Of a stretch of DNA of 57,623 nucleotides, positions 8,104-18,827 are shown piece by piece. The DNA is taken from assembly GCA_903970555.1 (NCBI GenBank), contig CAJCJD010000151.1:1-57623 (forward strand), given 5' to 3'. Below the pieces are notes generated by a model, which was not told the origin of the DNA, did not search any database, and worked only from the letters and a program-made list of their open reading frames with translations. How positions within the stretch are numbered: the first letter of the stretch is position 1; each line of letters opens with the position of its first letter. Source of the stretch: Vulcanimicrobiota bacterium. GTDB lineage: Bacteria > Pseudomonadota > Gammaproteobacteria > Xanthomonadales > Rhodanobacteraceae. The translations under genes and the position numbers were made by a program.

Positions 8104-8879
8104 GCAACATGGCCGGCAACCTCGTCGCACTGCGCACCATCGTCCGGCGCGAAATCGTGCGCATCATGCGCATCTGGACGCAAACGCTGATTCCACCCGC
8201 GATCACCATGACGCTTTATTTCGTGATCTTCGGCAAGCTGATCGGCAGTCGCATTGGCACCATCCAAGGCGGCTTCAGCTATATGCAATACATCGTGCCG
8301 GGCTTGGTGATGATGAGCATCATCACCAACAGTTACGGCAACATCTCCAGCTCGTTCTTCGGCGCGAAGTTTCAGCGCTCGGTGGAAGAGATGCTGGTAT
8401 CGCCCATGTCCAATTGGGTGATCCTGCTTGGCTATGTCACCGGCGCGGTCGCGCGCGGCCTGGTGGTCGGTTTGCTCGTGCTGCTGATTGCTCTTGGCTT
8501 TACGTCGCTGCACGTGGCGCATCCGCTGATCACGCTGCTGTCGGTACTCTTCGGGGCGACGATCTTTTCGCTGGCCGGCTTCGTCAACGCTGTCTATGCG
8601 AAAAAGTTTGACGATATCGCGCTGGTGCCGACCTTCGTGCTCACGCCACTGACCTATCTCGGCGGCGTGTTCTACTCAGTAAGCATGCTGGGCGAACCGT
8701 GGCAGGCGCTGTCGCGTATCAACCCTATCCTGTACATGGTCAATGCATTCCGCTTCGGCGTGCTTGGTATCAGTGACGTACAGATTGGCGTCGCCTTTGC
8801 GGTGATGATGGCGTTCGTGATCGGGCTATCGTGGCTTGCGCTGAATCTGCTTAAGCGCGGCGTTGGTCTGCGTTCGTGA
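8100..8879 (+). CDS. yadH: ABC-2 type permease, YadH-like
   Basis: A 259-residue inner-membrane permease with about six hydrophobic segments, the membrane half of the exporter with the preceding ATPase. The family phrases IVPGLVMMSIITNSYGN, SSFFGAKFQRSVEEML and LVPTFVLTPLTYLGGVFYS are characteristic of ABC-2 permeases of the YadH/NodJ group, and the C-terminus RGVGLRS resembles E. coli YadH. It is translationally coupled to yadG by a 4-bp overlap. Substrate unknown. Confidence 0.92.
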   Translation: MSNMAGNLVALRTIVRREIVRIMRIWTQTLIPPAITMTLYFVIFGKLIGSRIGTIQGGFSYMQYIVPGLVMMSIITNSYGNISSSFFGAKFQRSVEEMLVSPMSNWVILLGYVTGAVARGLVVGLLVLLIALGFTSLHVAHPLITLLSVLFGATIFSLAGFVNAVYAKKFDDIALVPTFVLTPLTYLGGVFYSVSMLGEPWQALSRINPILYMVNAFRFGVLGISDVQIGVAFAVMMAFVIGLSWLALNLLKRGVGLRS

Positions 8880-8925
8880 TGTCTGCGTGGTTGCATCTAA
8901 ATAGCGATCAAGCCTAAGTACGCTC

Positions 8926-9645
8926 ATGCGCGTCAACAAATACATCAGCGAAGCAGGCCTATGCTCGCGCCGAGAGGCGGACGAGCTGCTGCTGGCCGGC
9001 CGCGTCACCATCAATGGTGAGGTGGTAAGCACTGGCGCGAAAGCGCTGGAAGGCGATGAATTGCGCGTCGATGGCGAAATCGTCCGCGCACGCATACTCG
9101 CCAGCACGCCCGCAGCGAAGCGTGCGGTCTATATCGCGCTGAATAAGCCTCCGGGCATCACCTGCACCACCGATCAAAGCGTGAGCGGCAACATCATCGA
9201 TTTCGTCGATCACAAGGAGCGCATCTTCCCGATCGGAAGGTTGGACAAGGACTCCGAAGGCTTGATCCTGCTCACCAGCAACGGCGATATCGTCAACGAG
9301 ATCCTGCGCGCTGAGAACAACCACGAGAAGGAATACCTGGTGGCGGTGAACAAGCCCGTCACCGATGAATTTCTGATCGGCATGGCGAAAGGCGTGCGCA
9401 TCCACGGCCAGATGACCAAGCCGTGCCGCACGCGCAAGATCGCCAAATTCGGCTTCGGCATCGTGCTGACCCAGGGTCTGAATCGGCAGATTCGCCTGAT
9501 GGCTGCGGAGTTCGGCTACCGCGTGACGCAGCTTCGCAGGGTGCGCGTCATCAACGTCAAGCTCGGCCATCTGAAGCCGGGGCAATGGCGCAATCTCACC
9601 GATGCAGAGCTAAAAGGGCTGCTACCCAACCGCACCCAGTGGTGA
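8926..9645 (+). CDS. rluF: 23S rRNA pseudouridine synthase RluF
   Basis: A 239-residue enzyme expected to isomerise a uridine in 23S rRNA (U2604 in E. coli numbering). An N-terminal S4 RNA-binding domain (about 1-50, VNKYISEAGLCSRREAD) precedes the catalytic RsuA/RluB/E/F domain with GRLDKDSEGL at 104-113 and catalytic Asp107. The phrases NHEKEYLVAVNKPVTDEF and TQGLNRQIRLM match RluF more closely than RluB or RsuA. It lacks the long basic tail of E. coli RluF. It stands alone, 46 bp after yadH and convergent with the MFS gene. Confidence 0.9.
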   Translation: MRVNKYISEAGLCSRREADELLLAGRVTINGEVVSTGAKALEGDELRVDGEIVRARILASTPAAKRAVYIALNKPPGITCTTDQSVSGNIIDFVDHKERIFPIGRLDKDSEGLILLTSNGDIVNEILRAENNHEKEYLVAVNKPVTDEFLIGMAKGVRIHGQMTKPCRTRKIAKFGFGIVLTQGLNRQIRLMAAEFGYRVTQLRRVRVINVKLGHLKPGQWRNLTDAELKGLLPNRTQW

Positions 9646-9681
9646 TCCAGCGTCTGTCTCGATAGCTGAGCTGGACTGCAA

Positions 9682-11287
<1,606 letters not shown>

Positions 11288-11300
11288 TGGTCAGATCAAG

Positions 11301-12005
11301 ATGGTGGCGCGCGATACCGATAAACCGCCCACAACCCGGCGGAAAACCACGTCTCGACGCGGGGCAGCGCCGCGTCGGCCCGGGCGGCCATCCGGCGCAG
11401 CAACCGGCCCAGAGCAACGCAATCGCTTGCTGGACACAGCACTAATTCTGTTTGCGCGGCGAGGCATCGCCGATACCCCGCTCTCCGCCATTGCGCGAGA
11501 GGCAGGTGTCACGCCGGCGATGCTGCACTACTACTTCAAGACGCGCGATCAACTGCTGGATGTCTTGATAGACGAACGCATCCAACCACGCCGCATCGCC
11601 ATCGGCAAAGTGCTCGACATGAACGCAGGTGATCCTGTCACGGTGATCACGCAATTGGCGGAGCGACTGATGCGCACCGCCACCGAGCACCCATGGTTTC
11701 CTTCGCTATGGATGCGGGAAGTATTCAGTGACAATGGCATGCTGCGGCAACGCATCGTGAAACGCTACGGCCAACTGCATCAGCAATCGGCCATCGATTG
11801 TATTACGCATTGGCAGTCCGAGGGCAAGCTCAATCCCAACTTCGAACCTAGCTTGCTGTTCATCTCGATTTTCGGCCTGACGATTGTGCCGCTCATCGCA
11901 TCTCATTCGTGGCGCAACGATCCACTACGAGAGAAGCTCGGCCCTACGGATATCGCACGGCATGCCGTGGCGTTGCTGTCCCAGGGCGTCGCGCCCAAGA
12001 AGTAA
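11301..12005 (+). CDS. TetR-family transcriptional regulator
   Basis: A 234-residue regulator with an Arg/Pro-rich N-terminal tail (1-38) followed by a TetR DNA-binding domain (about 40-86): AIAREAGVTPAMLHYYFKTRDQLL is the helix-turn-helix and following helix. The C-terminal ligand domain contains HPWFPSLWMREVF, seen in TetR proteins next to transporters. Its gene faces away from the DHA2 pump across 80 bp with two dyads, so it most likely represses both. The inducer is unknown. The basic N-terminal extension is longer than in most TetR proteins. Confidence 0.9.
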   Translation: MVARDTDKPPTTRRKTTSRRGAAPRRPGRPSGAATGPEQRNRLLDTALILFARRGIADTPLSAIAREAGVTPAMLHYYFKTRDQLLDVLIDERIQPRRIAIGKVLDMNAGDPVTVITQLAERLMRTATEHPWFPSLWMREVFSDNGMLRQRIVKRYGQLHQQSAIDCITHWQSEGKLNPNFEPSLLFISIFGLTIVPLIASHSWRNDPLREKLGPTDIARHAVALLSQGVAPKK

Positions 12006-12023
12006 ACACTTTTCCCTGAGCGA

Positions 12024-12053
12024 CACAGCCCGATCGATATCGATCGGGCTGTG
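12024..12053. terminator. Perfect 30-bp palindrome between convergent genes
   Basis: Fifteen-base arms beginning CACAGCCCGATCGAT form a loopless perfect palindrome between the end of tetR (12005) and the end of the protease gene (12096). The position suggests a bidirectional transcription stop. Neither side carries a run of four or more Ts right after the stem, so intrinsic termination may be weak. Confidence 0.55.
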
Positions 12054-12095
12054 CATTGCCTTCTAACGACGCGCGTCCCTGCGCGTCATAAGCGC

Positions 12096-14657
12096 TTAGA
12101 AGGTCAGGCTCCAGTTGTTCAAGCTGCCGTAGTCACCGTAGTACTCCGGATCGTTGTCGATCACTTCCAACTTCCAGTTGCCATTGCCTTTCACGGACGA
12201 GGCATTCACGGTATAGGTCTTGTTGATATTGCCGTTGTTCTCGTAATTCGGCTCTTGCAGGATCGCGTAATTACCGTTCGGTGCGAACAGCACGATTTCC
12301 AGGTCACCCGACCAATTGTGGGTGATGTTGACGTGCACCTTCAGGTTCGACGGCGCATTGCCCGCCTCGCCCGATACGGCGATGCTGCTGGTGATCGTGG
12401 CATTGTCGTTGATCACCACCGGCGTGTTGTTGGAGAACACACCCGAACCGCCACCGCTGCTGGCCACCGTCACCGACTGGCTGGTGTTGTTGCTGGCACC
12501 GGTGTTGTCGGTCACCGTCAACGACACGGTGTACGTACCGGCGGCCGTATAGGTATGGCTTGGGCTGGCAGAGGTCGAAGTACTTCCATCGCCGAAGTTC
12601 CAGGCGTACGAACTGATGGTGCCGCCCGTATCGGTGGAGGTGTTGGTGAAGGCAACCGCCAGGCCGTTTACGCTATCGGTAAAGCTCGCTACCGGCTTGC
12701 CGCTAGCGCCCGATGACACCGTCACCGAACCGCTCTTGGTGTTGGTTGCACCGGTGCTGTCGGTCACTTCCAGCGATACGGTGTACGTACCTGCAGCCGT
12801 GTAGGTGTGGCTCGGGCTGGCCGAGGTAGACGTGCTGCCATCACCGAAGTTCCACGCATACGACGTGATGGTGCCGCCCGTGTCGGTGGAGGTGTTGGTG
12901 AAGCTCACCGTCAAACCACTCACCGAATCGGTGAAGTTGGCAACCGGATTACCACCCGAAGAGCTACCGCTACCAGCCAGGCTAGCCAGCTCGCTGATGT
13001 TGGCACTGCCCCAGCCAGTGGTGTAATCCCAACCGGTACCGGCGGTCTCGCCGCTATTGTTGCCTGAGGTCACATCATGAAACGCAGCGGCGTAGTTAGC
13101 TGACGAAGACTGGGCCACTTTGTAGATGACAGGCGCGGCGAAGCCTAGGCTTGTGCCATTGGCCTGCAGTACGTGTGCCCACGTGCCCACCGCCAACGGA
13201 GCGGCGAGGCTAGTGCCGCCAATCAGCTGATTGGCTTCGCCATCCACCGTCACCAACGCACCGCTATCGGGGCTGGCATCGAAAGCAATATCCGGCACGC
13301 CGCGATACGTCTGGTTGGTGATGCCCGTTACGCCTTGCTGCCAGCTCGGGATCGGCTCGAACGTGCTGGGGCTGCCACCGGTAGCGCCTTCGTTCTCGCT
13401 GAGGTTGTTCCACACGGTTTCACTGGACCAGGTCGTGGTGCCGCTGGTGTAAACCTCGGTGCCGCCGACAGCGATCACATAGGCCGAACTTGCCGGCCAG
13501 CTTGGCGTCACGCCGCCGTTACCGCATTCGTCTGCGCCGGAGTCGCCTGCCGACACGAAGAACGTCTGGCCTTGCGCCACCGCTTGCTTGAAGGTGGTGT
13601 CGTTCGAGGCAGCCGAACCATCCGACTGCGCATCGGTTTCGCATTCGCCCAGTGAAACGTCGATCGCCTTGAGCGCGTTGTCCGACACGACCAGCGCATA
13701 GTCGGTCTGCAAATCGGAGTCATCGAGCGAAGCGGCGTTGTAGAAGGTATACGACGTCACACCGGTAAGCGCGATGATGTCCTGACTGTCCAAGTCCCAC
13801 TCGCCATCGCCACTGGTATCGCTACCTGAAGTGCTGCCCTTCACGTTGATCGTGACGCTCGGCAGACCACTGGCCGAGAGGTAGGACTTTATGTCGCTCT
13901 TGACGTTGGTCAACGAACCTTCCGAAACCGAACCGATCGCCACCGACGTGACATTCGGCAGACTGCCTACGTTGTAAATCGATTTGAAGTCGGTCGGATT
14001 ATGTCCCACGGCCGACCCGCTCGCCTCGGGGTGCGTAGCGTTGGCGTGTACAGCAATCGGATCGGCATACCGCGCGAACACATGCGACGTGTGCACGTTC
14101 TGCACACCTAGCACGGCGTTCACCGTTCCCTTCAAATTCGCCGGAATGCGCACATCGCTGCTATTGGCATAGGCATCGCGGCCGTCGTGCGTCTTCACAT
14201 GCACGAACGTGGTGTTGAATGCTGCCTGCGCGGTGTCGGCACGGCCATCAGCCTGCACCAGTCCATTGTTCGGTGCGATCTGCACATTGGTGAAACCGGC
14301 CTTAGTCAGATAGTCGGCGACAGCCTGCGCTTGTTGTGCAGTCGGCGCGTACTGCGCATTGAACTGCGCCGACGTCAGCGGCTTGAAGCCCGGCTTGGCG
14401 ATGTATTGATCCAGCTGCTGCTCGTTACGCAATTTCAGCGTGACGACGATGTGCAGCGGCTGTGTACTGGCAAGGAGGCCAACGACTTTATCGCCCTGTC
14501 GCAGGCTGACCGCAGGGTGGATGGATACCAGCGTAGACGCGGCGGCAGTAGTCGCCGCTGCACTGTCGGCAACCGGCTGTGCCACAACACACGTGGAACC
14601 CAGCGCGGTAAGACCAAGAGCGACAATCAACGTTTTGATACGAAAATTGCTCGGCAT
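12096..14657 (-). CDS. Secreted sedolisin (S53) protease with two PKD domains and a P domain
   Basis: An 853-residue pre-pro-protease resembling xanthomonalisin, a pepstatin-insensitive acid serine-carboxyl peptidase. A signal peptide (1-26) and a pro-kumamolisin-type propeptide (about 40-200) precede the catalytic domain (about 217-563). The active-site set is visible: Glu286 and Asp290 in GEWDLD, Asp372 in SAGDSGA and Ser483 in GGTSLAAP. HDVTSGNN and GWDYTTGWGS form the expected calcium site. Two near-identical PKD domains (about 571-648 and 655-732) and a proprotein-convertase P-like domain (about 741-853) follow. GGGGA precedes ATG 14657. The T2SS in this window is a plausible export route; that link is inference. 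Confidence 0.92.
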   Translation of the reverse strand: MPSNFRIKTLIVALGLTALGSTCVVAQPVADSAAATTAAASTLVSIHPAVSLRQGDKVVGLLASTQPLHIVVTLKLRNEQQLDQYIAKPGFKPLTSAQFNAQYAPTAQQAQAVADYLTKAGFTNVQIAPNNGLVQADGRADTAQAAFNTTFVHVKTHDGRDAYANSSDVRIPANLKGTVNAVLGVQNVHTSHVFARYADPIAVHANATHPEASGSAVGHNPTDFKSIYNVGSLPNVTSVAIGSVSEGSLTNVKSDIKSYLSASGLPSVTINVKGSTSGSDTSGDGEWDLDSQDIIALTGVTSYTFYNAASLDDSDLQTDYALVVSDNALKAIDVSLGECETDAQSDGSAASNDTTFKQAVAQGQTFFVSAGDSGADECGNGGVTPSWPASSAYVIAVGGTEVYTSGTTTWSSETVWNNLSENEGATGGSPSTFEPIPSWQQGVTGITNQTYRGVPDIAFDASPDSGALVTVDGEANQLIGGTSLAAPLAVGTWAHVLQANGTSLGFAAPVIYKVAQSSSANYAAAFHDVTSGNNSGETAGTGWDYTTGWGSANISELASLAGSGSSSGGNPVANFTDSVSGLTVSFTNTSTDTGGTITSYAWNFGDGSTSTSASPSHTYTAAGTYTVSLEVTDSTGATNTKSGSVTVSSGASGKPVASFTDSVNGLAVAFTNTSTDTGGTISSYAWNFGDGSTSTSASPSHTYTAAGTYTVSLTVTDNTGASNNTSQSVTVASSGGGSGVFSNNTPVVINDNATITSSIAVSGEAGNAPSNLKVHVNITHNWSGDLEIVLFAPNGNYAILQEPNYENNGNINKTYTVNASSVKGNGNWKLEVIDNDPEYYGDYGSLNNWSLTF
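12462..12947 (-). repeat. Tandem duplication encoding two PKD domains
   Basis: The two PKD-coding units are in tandem with an 84-codon (252-bp) period. Over a 65-residue core the two proteins differ at only seven positions, and the shared core includes SYAWNFGDGSTSTSASPSHT. This indicates a recent internal duplication or ongoing gene conversion. Confidence 0.85.
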
Positions 14658-15383
14658 TTCTAATCCCCAGGAATTAAGGACGAACGACCCCGATGAGGTC
14701 GCACGTACCTCATGACAGTTATGTCGCGCTCGCGCACGACGCCGTTGTTTCGATCGGTTTCCCAGCGATTCCCCGAGTCCCGGCGTGCTGCTGCTCCCCC
14801 TGCGTTCCTATTGCAGGCAGTGCCGACTCAACACTCGAACGACGCGTATCACCTACATCAACATTGGCGTCGTGGAATCATTCGTCGTCTGCTCCCTACG
14901 ACGAGTGCATTCGAAACTATCCGTCGAACAAACCTGCGTCAAGCTGAAAACTTAGAACCGAATCGCAGAAACTAATGACGACGAAATCGACAACATTTCA
15001 GTTCATGCATTCACAAAAATTAATGGCTTATTGCAATGAATGCGCGTGAAAAATGTTATCGATAGCATAGAAACGCGCACGTGAATCCGCTTGTCGTAGC
15101 GACGTGAAATGTCGCGTTTTTCGCTGGTTATTGCGTCGCCGATGCGTGAACGTGAAGAAGATAATCACGCAGATAATTTCGGACGTCGGAGCATCTCGCA
15201 TTGACGTTCATCACTGAAAAATTCGAATTCGCAAGCTCCGTGCAAGTATTGATTCCGAAAGCTGTCATAACGCCTACACACCGAGTTCGCATTCGCACGA
15301 TCCAATCTTTCATACGTTCGCTCGCACAACGATGCATTGCGCGAAAGAAGAATGAATGAATGCTAACGCAGTAGGCGTGCGCT
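14658..15383. other. 726-bp gene-free interval with a possible small RNA
   Basis: No convincing protein gene lies between the protease and the ArsR-type gene. GC content drops, most clearly from about 14940. A plus-strand candidate transcript is visible: TTGCAA (15031-15036), 17-bp spacer, TGTTAT (15054-15059), then a hairpin GCGAC-N7-GTCGC (15099-15115) followed by GTTTTT (15116-15121). That would give an RNA of about 55 bases. The minus-strand promoter for the protease is expected at the left side but was not resolved. A 69-codon frame at 15128-15337 lacks supporting signals. Confidence 0.3.
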
Positions 15384-16082
15384 TCAGTTATCTAGTCGTA
15401 CACCAAGCTTGGCGAGGCGACGCAATCCATCCGGCGTGGGCAATAACGCGCGATTGCGATGCGCACGACGCAACCATCCCGCGTCGATCATGGCACCGGT
15501 AATCGCAACACCCAGCGGACCACCGAGATGCAAGCGGCGCTCGGTCCAATCCAAACAACCACGGCCGCGCAACCGCAGAAGCTGCTGCGCGGGGATGGCT
15601 TGCCAACCCGCCTGCACCAACGCATCAGTGGCGGCCGGAAGCAGGCACATGCCGTCACTCTCCGTCTGCAGCCAACCACGTTCCAGCCATGCTTCACACA
15701 GCGCGACACCCAGTTGCCCCGCAAGGTGTCGATAGCACGTGCGTGCGCGACACAGCGCCGGATCGCGCGCGGCCGCAGCAGGTGCCGTGCGAGCTGCGTG
15801 CGGCAACGCCATCGCTTCGAGCCACGCCGCGACATCGTCACTGGCCAAGCGGAAATAACGATGTCGACCTTGCTCATGCACACCAAGCAAACCGCCGTCG
15901 AGCAAACGCTTGAGGTGTGCACTGGCGGTCGCCGCACCGACGCCCGCGATACGCGCCAGCTCCCCTGCAGGACGCGTGGTGCCATCCATCAACGCAAGCA
16001 GGATCGCAGCCCGGGCAGGCTCCGCCAGCAACGCGCCTAGCTCGGCAAGCTGGTAACGACTGAGCGGGCTTACGTCGGTCAT
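15384..16082 (-). CDS. ArsR-family regulator with C-terminal extension
   Basis: A 232-residue regulator, about twice the length of a simple ArsR protein. The winged-helix DNA-binding domain covers about residues 10-90 (EPARAAILLALMDGTTRPAGEL, then GVGAATASAHLKRLLDGGLL and the wing HEQGRHRYFRL). The remaining 140 residues form a domain I do not recognise, with cysteines at CRARTCYRH, GMCLLP and GCLDW that might bind a metal or sense redox state. It is divergent from a flavin-reductase-like gene 83 bp away, its likely target. Ligand unknown. Confidence 0.85.
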   Translation of the reverse strand: MTDVSPLSRYQLAELGALLAEPARAAILLALMDGTTRPAGELARIAGVGAATASAHLKRLLDGGLLGVHEQGRHRYFRLASDDVAAWLEAMALPHAARTAPAAAARDPALCRARTCYRHLAGQLGVALCEAWLERGWLQTESDGMCLLPAATDALVQAGWQAIPAQQLLRLRGRGCLDWTERRLHLGGPLGVAITGAMIDAGWLRRAHRNRALLPTPDGLRRLAKLGVRLDN

Positions 16083-16165
16083 GCGCGCAGTCTAATGGCC
16101 CTAGAGCGTAAACGCTTCGTCGCCCGGCGAAGCATCGCCCCTACCCGCACCGCCAAACTAGCGGC

Positions 16166-16804
16166 ATGAACATTCGACACACGCCCGAAACACTCACTAT
16201 CCGTCCGCCGATCCTGTATTTCGGTACACCGGTGGTGCTGATCACCACGTGCAACGAAGATGGCTCCGCCAATATCACGCCGATGTCTTCGGCCTGGGCC
16301 TTGGCAGACCGCGTCGTCGTAGGGCTTAGTGGTGGCGGCCAGGGATTGGTTAATCTCCTGCGCGAGCGGGAATGCGTGCTGAATTTCGCAGCTGATTCGA
16401 TGCATGCGGCGGTGGAACGCCTCGCGCCCACCAGCGGTCGCGATCCGGTGCCGACGTGGAAGCATGAGGCTGGCTATCGTCACGAAGCCGATAAGTTCGC
16501 ACTAGCGGGCTTTCACGCGCTTCCTTCCATCAAGGTGACCGCGCCGCGCATTGCCGAATGTCCACTGCAGCTTGAGTCGCGCGTGACCCATCACGCGGAT
16601 CGCCCCTTGGATGACTGGCGCGGCAACGCGGGTGGTTTCGCCATCATCGAGCTGGAAGTGCTGCACGTGCATGCGCATGCCGACATCGTTGTGCCTGGTA
16701 CGCAACATATCGATCCGACCCACTATTCGCCGCTTTTCTACGTGTTTCGGCACTACGTTGGCCGAGGTAAGACGCTCGGGAAGACCTTCAAGGCACAAGT
16801 GTGA
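16166..16804 (+). CDS. Flavin reductase-like domain protein (FMN-binding split barrel)
   Basis: A 212-residue protein of the flavin reductase/DIM6-NTAB type. The N-terminal segment PVVLITTCNEDGSANITPMSSAWAL is the typical FMN-binding opening, followed by LRERECVLNFA and a middle H-rich stretch. Members reduce flavin with NAD(P)H or simply bind FMN; no partner monooxygenase is adjacent. The ArsR-like gene faces it, so it is probably controlled by that regulator. It may act in detoxification or redox stress, which is inference from the arrangement. Confidence 0.85.
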   Translation: MNIRHTPETLTIRPPILYFGTPVVLITTCNEDGSANITPMSSAWALADRVVVGLSGGGQGLVNLLRERECVLNFAADSMHAAVERLAPTSGRDPVPTWKHEAGYRHEADKFALAGFHALPSIKVTAPRIAECPLQLESRVTHHADRPLDDWRGNAGGFAIIELEVLHVHAHADIVVPGTQHIDPTHYSPLFYVFRHYVGRGKTLGKTFKAQV

Positions 16805-16817
16805 ACCGCCTTTCTTC

Positions 16818-17741
16818 TCACCGCTTTCGCACGCGGACTCGGCTAACAGGAAGCTGCGCGTAATCACCCATTGCCGCAGCAAGATGGTCGTACAACGCAC
16901 GCGTGCGCACGCTTCGGCGCAAGTCCTCGTGCATGACTACCCACGCATCCATCTGTAACGCAAAGCTATCGCCAAACAGATGTATCAGCATGGGATCACG
17001 GCGCCCAAGTCCCACCTGGCAGATGCCGATGCCATAACCAGCGCGGATGGCAGCCAGTGCGGCGAGATCGCTATCCGTGCGCAGCGCGAAGTGTTCTCGC
17101 GTGTAGGGCATGTCGGCCGGACGCATGCTGCGGATGTAAGGCGTTTCATGATCGAAGCCGATCAAAGCGTGCCCGGCGAGATCCGCTATCGTTCTCGGCC
17201 GCCCGTTCGACTCGAGATACCGCTTATGCGCGAAGAAGCCCAGCGTGATCTTGCCCACATGCCGCGCCACCAGCGCATCCTGCGTAGGCCGGACCATGCG
17301 GATGGCGATATCGGCATCGCGTCGCAACAGATCTTCGGCCTGGTTGGATAACGACAGCTCGATCACGATGCCTGGATGCTGTTGCCGAAATGCAGCGAGA
17401 ATCGGCGGCAATACCTCAGCGCCGATGACTTCGCTGGCGGTAATGCGCACCACACCGGCGATCACGTCCTTTCGCGTTGTCGCCGCACGGCGCAAGGCCG
17501 ATGATGCCGAAGCCATTGCTTGCGCATGCGGCACCAACTTGTGCGCCACGTCGGTAGGCGACAAACCCTGCGGCGAACGGGCAAACAGCGGCACGCCCAG
17601 TGTTTCCTCCAGCTCGCGCACGTGCCGACCCAGACTGGGTTGAGTCATGCCCAGCATACGAGCCGCACCGGAGAGGCTTCCCTCGCGCATAACCGCGAGG
17701 AAGGATCGATATAACTCCCAGTTGGGCTCTGCCTTTGCCAT
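16818..17741 (-). CDS. LysR-family regulator
   Basis: A 307-residue LysR-type regulator. The N-terminal winged helix-turn-helix (about 9-67) contains AVMREGSLSGAARMLGMTQPSLGRHVRELEE, and the C-terminal periplasmic-binding-like sensor domain begins near residue 95. It faces the NAD-dependent epimerase gene across 91 bp, with an AT-rich dyad overlapping its own start codon, an arrangement that fits autorepression and activation of the divergent gene. The co-inducer is unknown. Confidence 0.92.
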   Translation of the reverse strand: MAKAEPNWELYRSFLAVMREGSLSGAARMLGMTQPSLGRHVRELEETLGVPLFARSPQGLSPTDVAHKLVPHAQAMASASSALRRAATTRKDVIAGVVRITASEVIGAEVLPPILAAFRQQHPGIVIELSLSNQAEDLLRRDADIAIRMVRPTQDALVARHVGKITLGFFAHKRYLESNGRPRTIADLAGHALIGFDHETPYIRSMRPADMPYTREHFALRTDSDLAALAAIRAGYGIGICQVGLGRRDPMLIHLFGDSFALQMDAWVVMHEDLRRSVRTRALYDHLAAAMGDYAQLPVSRVRVRKR

Positions 17742-17753
17742 ACATATTTGTAT
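17740..17753. promoter_or_regulatory. LysR-box dyad overlapping the lysR start codon
   Basis: ATACA (17740-17744) and TGTAT (17749-17753) are inverted repeats separated by TATT, in the LysR-like T-N11-A pattern. The first bases overlap the lysR ATG (17741-17739). The position would let bound regulator block its own expression while facing the divergent gene at 17833. Confidence 0.5.
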
Positions 17754-17832
17754 ATCAGATCAATACTATTAGGCAATTTTCTTTTATCAACGCGACGCCC
17801 AGACTTTGTTCAACCCAACGCAGAGCAACGTC

Positions 17833-18816
17833 ATGAACACATCGAAGGTGGCATTGGTGATTGGCGCCAACGGCGGCATCGGCCGCGAGGCCTGTCTGGC
17901 ACTGAAACGGCACGGTTGGCAGGTACGCGCCCTGGTGCGCACGCCACCTGCGGAGTGCGACGCCCAGGGCATCACCTGGATCAAGGGCAATGCCATGCAT
18001 GCCGCCGATGTGCTTGGCGCGGCCAAGGGCGCGCAAGTCATCGTGCACGCCGTCAATCCGCCCGGCTATCGAGGCTGGGACAAGGTTGTGTTGCCGATGC
18101 TGGACAACACGATCGAAGCGGCCAAGGTAGAGCATGCACGCATCGTTTTGCCCGGCACGATCTACAACTTCGGGCCGGACGCATTCCCCCTGCTGCGCGA
18201 GGACTCGCCCCAGCACCCCATCACACGCAAAGGCGAAATCCGCACGGAGATGGAACGCCGCCTCGCGTCCGCAACACGTTCCGGCGTGCGGACGTTGATT
18301 CTACGTTGCGGCGATTTCATCGGGCCGCGCGCCGGCAACGCGTGGTTCTCGCAAGGGCTGGTGCAACCAAATAAGCCGGTGAACGTGTTGCGCTATCCCG
18401 GCGACTACGATATCGGTCACGCATGGGCCTATCTACCAGACGTCGGCGAAGCAATGGCGCTTCTGCTCGAACGCGAACAGGACTTGGCCGACTTCGACGC
18501 CTTCAACTTCGGCGGCTACTGGGTGGATGGTCACGGGATGGTCGAGGCAGTACGCCGTGCTGCAAACAATCCGCGTATCGCATTGCGGCGCTTTCCATGG
18601 TGGATGACGGCTTTTCTCTCGCCGTTCGTGGAAACGCTGCGCGAAATGCGCAAGATGCGTTATCTGTGGAAATCACCGGCTCGACTGGATGACGGCAAGC
18701 TCGTTGCGTTCCTCCGTCACCGTCCTTACACCCCGATCGAAGATGCAGTGCGCACAACGCTGATGGGTATTGGGTGCATGCCTTTACCAACCGGACACGT
18801 TGCGGCGACAATGTAA
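17833..18816 (+). CDS. NAD(P)-dependent epimerase/dehydrogenase (extended SDR)
   Basis: A 327-residue Rossmann-fold protein. ATG 17833 gives the usual start immediately before the nucleotide motif VIGANGGIG (residues 9-17); an upstream TTG at 17806 is less likely. The body resembles NmrA/epimerase-like extended SDRs, with IVLPGTIYNFGPDAFPLL where the active-site Tyr would lie and LILRCGDFIGPRAGN later. No sugar-nucleotide pathway genes are adjacent, so substrate is unknown. It is probably under control of the divergent LysR gene. Confidence 0.85.
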   Translation: MNTSKVALVIGANGGIGREACLALKRHGWQVRALVRTPPAECDAQGITWIKGNAMHAADVLGAAKGAQVIVHAVNPPGYRGWDKVVLPMLDNTIEAAKVEHARIVLPGTIYNFGPDAFPLLREDSPQHPITRKGEIRTEMERRLASATRSGVRTLILRCGDFIGPRAGNAWFSQGLVQPNKPVNVLRYPGDYDIGHAWAYLPDVGEAMALLLEREQDLADFDAFNFGGYWVDGHGMVEAVRRAANNPRIALRRFPWWMTAFLSPFVETLREMRKMRYLWKSPARLDDGKLVAFLRHRPYTPIEDAVRTTLMGIGCMPLPTGHVAATM

Positions 18817-18827
18817 GCGACAGAGGA

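Noticed and set aside
15128..15337. 69-codon minus-strand frame upstream of the ArsR-like gene
   Set aside because: Low coding character and overlaps a low-GC region; no start signal.
17806..17832. TTG start 27 bp upstream for the epimerase
   Set aside because: ATG 17833 is directly before the nucleotide-binding motif and needs no extra residues.
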